Positions 58,322 to 64,000 of a stretch of 64,000 nucleotides of DNA are shown here, in pieces. Each line of letters begins with the position of its first letter. The stretch's first letter is position 1. Below the pieces are notes generated by a model. That model worked only from the letters and a program-made list of their open reading frames with translations, was not told where the DNA came from and did no database searches. The translations under genes were made by a program, and so were the position numbers. The DNA comes from Quillaja saponaria (taxonomy: Eukaryota; Streptophyta; Magnoliopsida; Fabales; Quillajaceae): positions 1,798,001 to 1,862,000 of the forward strand of contig CM055611.1 in assembly GCA_029379385.1 (NCBI GenBank). Reading direction: 5' to 3'.

Positions 58322-61319
58322 AAAGCATATTTGTTCTTCTCAAGCTAGCCATGCAAGAATAAATCTGAAACTGTAGTGTTTTAATTTGTTCGAGTCTCAC
58401 CCAGAAAATCATATAATACTAGCAAGTTATTGAATATATGGATGTAAGTGTTCTGTCTGAAGTTACTTATTAAAAATGTTTGTTATTTTCTAATTTTGGT
58501 ACATCAGACCGGACTTTGTTTGAAAATTGGCTGAACAAAAAGTTTTACTTCTGGACGGTTACCAAAAAATTCAATTTGCTCTCTCTTTAATCTTGGTCTG
58601 ACCATTCCCAATTGATGTGGTGCGATTTGTTTACTCCCATTTTCACAACACTACATACTGATGCTATTCTGCATAAATTCCTATGCTCTGTTTTGATAAT
58701 CAGATTCAAGACATGTTATCATTATTTTCAATGAATGTAGATTATACAAATCTCTTACAATGTTTATTACAGTGTACACCACCCTACTAATTTAAAAAAA
58801 CAAAAAATACATATTATTATCTTTCTCTATTTTTACACTAAATTTTATTATATATCTATATCTATACTTTTATAAAAGTGAGAGACCACATATGATCTTT
58901 CACTATATAAGTGTACAAATTATTGAAAAATAAAATTTTATAATGTCATACGCACTATAATTGCATACAAAACAATCATCTCTCCGGTCTTCACAATACT
59001 TTTACCCATACACACAAACTCTTTTTTTTTGTAAAATAACTATTTTATACTTTAAAAAAATCATTTAGCACTTACATAAGATATGATCATACATATGACT
59101 AGTATATATATATATATATTATATATATTTAACACCCTTTTAAACAGGATATTATATTTTCATTGAGAAGTATGTGATGTGTGGGCCAACTTACGAATAA
59201 CCTACTTATTCAATCTAATAAAAGAACATATACTATATATGTATATCAGGCTAAGAAGTATTGTTATCACACAATGTTTTGAAAATCAAACTAGCGATCG
59301 ACTCAAAAAATTTATATGGTACCTAGTCATTGGTTTGTCAAATCGATAGTCAGACTAGTTGACGTCTTAAATATATTTAATTATATATTTTTAATATTAT
59401 ATAATTTTTTTGTATAACTATAAGTGCTAAATATATAAGAAAATAAAAGATAATAATTCAATATTCATTAAATAATAATAAAACCATATCTAAAATAGTC
59501 AAATTTAATTCGTAATAGTTAAATTCATAGTATAAGTTTATAGTATATTTTTTTTATTTCTTAAAATAGAAGAATAATTAAAATAATAATATTGTAATAA
59601 TAAAAACTGTATTCCTAATATTTCTTTTAATTCATATTTTCTTTTTTTAATTTTAATTCATGGAATATAGAATAATTCGAAGAAAAAAAATTAATAGTCA
59701 AAAAAATTACAATTATATTAGTATTTTTTTTTTAAAGTTAGATAAAAGAATAGTAATCTATTTGAAATACAATATTTTAATACTATAAAATAATAATTAA
59801 ATATACTATTTGTTAATGTAATTAAACAAATAAGTGTATTCTTAATATTTATTTTAATTCATGATTTCTTTTTTATTATTTTAACTCATAATAGTTGAGA
59901 AAAATTAGAAAAAAAAAAATTAATTATAAAAAAAGAGTTATAATTTTATTTATCTATTTGTCCTATTGATCTCAAAGTCTACTCGATCCTCAACTCTCTT
60001 CCAAAATTGCTCTTATTAGGCCAAATTCTTGACTTTTTTTTTAAATCTCAAACAACCACTTCAATATTCTTTGCAATATACTAAGAAAATCACACAAAAA
60101 AAGAAGATTTTTCTTCCTATTTCTCAGATTATCAAATCTAGCATAAACCATGCGTTAAACCCTTTTTTTTTTTTTTTTGGAAAGATGGAATTAATGTATA
60201 ATTTAATTGAAATTCACTTGAAATTCTTATTTTACTCAATTTTAAATTCTACAGTATCAAATATGTTATATATTGTTTTATGTAATTCATAAATGATTCA
60301 GTAAATGATCGAATCTCAAAAGACAATTTTTTTATCCTTCATATTTTTCACGGAGTGTGAAACAAAAAAGTCAATCTAAAAAAAATGTATCCTTCATATG
60401 TTTCACACTGTTTTAATATAGGTAAGTCAATAAGGACAAAAGAGCGACCAATATCACTTAATTACTCTTCTGGCCTCCTCACTTTATTTGATATTGTTTG
60501 CATGACCTACCTCAAATGTTAAACAAAGACATACCAGATACAACAAAAATGCAAATAAAATAAATAAACAAGATGTGATTTAACAACTTCCAAGGTCATG
60601 GATTCCAACAAGTTGCAAATATAAATTGAAAGGTACAGTAGACGGAAAAAAAAAAAGAAAATAAAAGAATAGGAGTCATAATACGGTAATTAATGATGTT
60701 GACAAACATTAAGAACTATTACAATTAAAACTCGTTGTAATCACTTGGATAAACAAATAGTTATGATGTACTTGTTGTGAAATTTAGAATATAAATACTA
60801 TATTGTACCAAACCTCAAACATTACAATCAAAACCTTAAAGAAATACAAATTAAGAAGACTTTCTCAAGGAAATGAACTTCTATTGTTAGAATAAGCTCA
60901 TAGTTAAAGTTGTTAAAAAACCTTGCACATATTATTTATTTACCAAGAATATGAAGTTTAAGTAATGAAAAATTCAGTATTATGTGTTTTAGTTCAAAAA
61001 TGTTGTCAGATCGTAGTTAAATGTCTAATTTAAGGAATTTATTTGGATAATTGATGAATATAAAGATGGGATTGAAGAATTTATAAATTTTTCAATTGAA
61101 AATGGAAATGAAAAATGACTTGTAAGCGATAAGGGATTTGTTATGGTGTCCTTATGCGGTCCGAAAGAAGTGGAGGGATCTATTTGAAATTTTTTAAATA
61201 TTCGTGTAACAAGGGTTTTAAATATGAATATTTGAATTGGACATTGCATGGTGAGGAATTCTAAAGAGATGGGCGGATCTTGTGAAAACACCAATAATCA
61301 CCACTAGTTAATATAAACT
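58322..61319. other. intergenic, AT-rich
   Basis: No gene supported. 60926-61041 duplicates 6151-6268 and lies upstream of an NPF copy. The rest is AT-rich with (ta)n at 59103-59120 and homopolymer runs. Confidence 0.55.
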
Positions 61320-62158
61320 CTTAGAAGAGAATATAAAGTTTGTACCAATTCTTGGTGCAGGGGTTCACTTTGTTAGGGGTAACTGTTAGGTCTTCCACAG
61401 ATTTTAGTGTGTACTATGTGGCAGTGATACTCATAGCATTCCGAAAAGTAAGAGGAGATCCACTTTTAAGAAACCTTCTAAGGTATCAGTTGGAGCAAAA
61501 AATAAGGAAACGAAGTACAGGAACTGATAGGGAAAAGGAAAAAGAGGATGATAAATACTTCAAGGATATTTGGTTTAATATTGCTTGGATTGTTGGAGGT
61601 GTCAATGCCATAACTAGCAAGATTGACAAGTATTATGGCTAAAAACTTTCAAAGTATCAGCATTGCATATGGGAGGAACTTATCTATTTTTCTACTCTGG
61701 CTTCATGTACTATAGCTATGACACACCAATTGGAAGCCCCCTTAGTATTTTACATCTATAGAGTCTTTCAGGAAGCTGCGTGGAATTTGACCTTCAAATA
61801 CCCAGATTCAACCGAAAAGTATTTACAGTATTACTGGAAGAATTATGTACAACAACATCGTCGATACAATGCTAAAACTGGTTGTTTTCAGTTGCTGCCT
61901 CTTGTTCGATTCTTTAATTAGTTAGACAAAGCTTTTGTAATGAAAGAGACACCTGATCTGATCATCTCAGAAAGACGAGATGAAGAAAGAGCTTTGCAAG
62001 GTAAAAGAAGTGAGGGAAGTAAAACGCGTTTTAACATTAACACTTTTCTGGTTCACCTTTTGTGCCTACAGTTTGGTAAGAGCTTCAGGGAATACATACT
62101 TTATTGAGCAAGCTAGCAACTTGAATCCTTACATTGGAAGCAACAATTATAAAATTTA
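61320..62158 (+). pseudogene. truncated NPF pseudogene
   Basis: Homology to the 47 kb copy starts in the former intron 2 (61320; aagtttgtaccaattcttgg). Exon 3 has a sound acceptor (gcag at 61358-61361) and reads FSVYYVAVILIAF, GDPLLRNLLRYQLEQKIRK, KEDDKYFKDIWFNIAWIVGG. It then meets a TAA at 61640-61642, frame changes near 61745 (extra bases before ctatagag) and 61825 (insert ttacagta), and a TAG at 61919-61921 where the 53 kb copy has TGG. The last good segment is ASNLNPYIGSNNYKI; homology ends at 62158, so the C-terminal half is absent. It lacks exons 1 and 2. Its first 300 bases give the best view of the uninterrupted copia insertion site. Confidence 0.85.
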
Positions 62159-63036
62159 TACCTTCATATTCATTTTGTTCTTATAAATACGATTTACACT
62201 TCCAACGCATTACCATAAATGCCACCATCATAGCTTAATATCGTGCGAGAGTGTCAATATATAACAGCTTCAAGGGTAACTTACTATGCACAAAAAGGTG
62301 AGAACTTTAAACTTAATTTGGATTTTCCTTCTTCTATTTTTTGGGGTCAAAATCTCACCAAATTTATTAGCAGCTTTGTCTATTTTCCTTTCAATATCAT
62401 TTTTTCTTCTACCTCTTTGACCTCTGTTTCTTCAAGCTTTTGCTGCACTATTGATTTTACAAAGAGACTTTCCGAGACAAAATATGCATGCGGAAGTTGC
62501 CAGCGACAACAAAATTGATGACAGCGTATAAGGCAACTCCTATTGACTATCATTGTTAGAAATTGCTGTAACAATTCTGATCATAATTCTTTGCAGCATG
62601 ATAAAAAATTTTAAGAGACTTGAAATTTGTTTTGCAATTTTCAATTTTAATTACAACGTGGTGCGCCAAATGGATTGTAAAGAAATTTGATGATTTGGAA
62701 AGAGCCTACTGTCATTAAGAGAGGGATAATTTGACACCCAAATTTTTTGTTTTAAAACCAACTTTTTTTTATTCTCCTTACGTGGATAGACTCCAATTTT
62801 TTTTAGGTGTTTTGCATTGACTAATTTCATATATAATAACAAACTTAACTACTTAATTAGAAATAATAAATCTCATAATATAAAACCCAGATATATGTGA
62901 ACATTTATTTACATGTAGATGTATGTGAACATTATTATGATTATTAAATTATGTACTATATTGTAGTATGGTGAACAGGAGTAATGTGAAAAATGTGAAC
63001 TGTACCAGAGCTATTCATATTGTCTCCCCGCTTGCC
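62159..63036. other. intergenic upstream of the last NPF gene
   Basis: No gene supported. 62880-63000 contains three copies of the word tgtgaacattatt/tgtgaac, possibly part of the promoter region of the gene at 63135, which is inference. Confidence 0.5.
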
Positions 63037-63043
63037 TATATAT
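63037..63043 (+). promoter_or_regulatory. TATA box candidate for the last NPF gene
   Basis: TATATAT in a less AT-rich setting (cttgcctatatatgcagc), 92 bases before the ATG at 63135, which would place a transcription start near 63068-63075. Confidence 0.5.
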
Positions 63044-63086
63044 GCAGCTTGATTAAAGTAGCTAGACAGATAGAACCAGTTCCTCT

Positions 63087-63122
63087 GAAAAAAAAAAAAA
63101 ACAAAACAAAACAAAACAAAAA
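63087..63122 (+). repeat. A-run and caaaa microsatellite in the 5' leader
   Basis: An A-run followed by five acaaa/caaaa units lies just before the start codon, within the presumed 5' untranslated leader. Confidence 0.8.
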
Positions 63123-63134
63123 GAACAAAACAAG

Positions 63135-64000
63135 ATGATCAACAGATGCTTAGATTTTTTTCGAAGCTATTTTTTCTTCAGAAAGCCAGTCCTCTTCATT
63201 TGGGGTAATCATTTCAGAACTTTTAAACTCACTTCTAGTGCTTAAAATTTCTTCAGAAAGCATGCGGCAACGATGAGATCATGTTACAACTTAATTAGTT
63301 ATTAATCAAAACTTTATTTGGTTTATGATTGCTGCAGGTTTGGTTGTAAGCCACAGTTTAACAGAATATGGAGTTGTGTGTATCTTAATGATTTACGCCA
63401 TTAATGTAATGGAGCTAAAAGTTCATAAAGCTGCAATTTTGGTTAATGCACTAGACGGCTTATCAAGCGTTCTTGTTGCTGTTATTGCTTACATAGCAGA
63501 AGCTCATACAAATCTTTTCAATGTGATTATCTTCTCCACTGGTCTCTACGCAATGGTGAGATCATGTCGCAATCTAAAACTTTATTTTTTTTCTATTTCT
63601 GTTATTTCTTATATAATTAATATAGCTGAAGATGAAATCAATGTGTTTGGGAAATTTCTTTTACCACTTAATGATTTGTTGCAGGGATTAATTGTATTAT
63701 GGATTATCCTCTGGGCTTCTACAGAAGTTCGAATGTTCTACGTGGCAGTATTTCTGATAGCAATGGGAAAAGCTGGAGTAGATCCACCTTTGAAGGCATT
63801 TCTTGACTATCAATTGAGGGGAGGGAAACAAATTGTACAGCAAAAGTACAGAAAAGATGATCAGGAACAACAACGAAGAGAGGTCAACATACAAGATGAT
63901 CAGGAAGAACAAAGAGATGTTGGAATCGCGATTTGGTGGCATAGTGCCTGGATTTGTGGATCAATAGTAGCTCTTATTCTCTTAGCAAAGGATATTATAT
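63135..64000 (+). CDS. NRT1/PTR (NPF) transporter, intact 5' part, runs off window
   Basis: Exon 1 is 63135-63204 (MINRCLDFFRSYFFFRKPVL, FIWG; phase 1), exon 2 is 63338-63555 (218 nt, the same length as in the 34 kb gene), and exon 3 starts at 63685 and is open to the window end. Introns of 133 and 129 bp have GT-AG ends. Exon 2 encodes the first membrane helices and AYIAEAHTNLFNVIIFSTGL, the family's A-D-A-Y-x-G-R region with E for D. Exon 3 has YVAVFLIAMGKAGVDPPLKA, the equivalent of the L-L-A-I-G-x-G-G-x-K-P motif, and a glutamine-rich loop (Q-x-Y-R-K-D-D-Q-E-Q-Q). The ExxER proton motif of canonical members is replaced by S-L-T-E-Y. No lesion is visible in 201 codons. The 3' end and the function are outside view. 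Confidence 0.88.

Noticed and set aside
59103..59131. (ta)n runs here and at 32390 and 41730 as regulatory sites
   Set aside because: Simple microsatellites with no adjacent gene start.
61025..61294. 89-codon minus-strand frame
   Set aside because: It overlaps duplicated flank DNA, has no recognisable domain or splice context, and its composition resembles translated AT-rich spacer.

Overview
The window is plant nuclear DNA, most likely from a eudicot. It is AT-rich, has GT-AG introns, three families of plant transposable elements, and no bacterial gene organisation. The species cannot be read from the sequence. I found no tRNA, rRNA or CRISPR.

The unifying theme is a decayed tandem cluster of NRT1/PTR family (NPF/POT) membrane transporter genes. 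Only two copies look potentially functional. One is on the minus strand (34151-36187); it has three exons and is complete apart from a single extra base in an A-run. The other is on the plus strand (63135 to the window end); its first two exons and the start of exon 3 are intact, and it runs off the window. All other copies are relics. One is a minus-strand copy split in two by an 11.2 kb CACTA transposon (7790-8315 and 19532-20118). Others are exon 1/exon 2 fragments at 6.4, 24.6, 27.8 and 37.7 kb. A plus-strand copy at 47.4-54.0 kb is cut by a Ty1/copia element. A copy at 55.0-58.3 kb carries a 140 bp triplication and an hAT-like insertion. A truncated copy lies at 61.3-62.2 kb.

Layout: 1-6138 is a minus-strand Ty1/copia element running off the left edge (gag-pol, long leader, 1.66 kb 5' LTR). 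6139-8315 holds duplicated NPF flanking DNA and an NPF 3' end. 8316-19531 is a complete CACTA (En/Spm-type) element with subterminal repeats, a remnant element-encoded protein end and a captured exon of a host ORC5 gene. 19532-20118 is the other half of the split NPF gene. 21366-21930 is a broken LEA2/NHL-type gene. 24.6-33.7 kb is duplicated NPF flank DNA with relic exons, tandem repeats, a telomere-like tract, an hAT transposase relic and a copia protease fragment. 34.1-36.2 kb is the best NPF gene. 37.7 kb is an orphan first exon, followed by about 9 kb with no recognisable gene. 46.99-62.2 kb is the plus-strand NPF graveyard, and 63.1 kb onward is the intact partial gene.

The most noteworthy observations are the two transposon insertions whose pre-insertion sites can be read directly against a paralogue, the ORC5 exon captured inside the CACTA element, and the one-base homopolymer lesion that alone separates the 34 kb NPF gene from an intact reading frame. 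I saw no clearly new biological system. The window reads as birth-and-death evolution of a transporter cluster driven by transposons.
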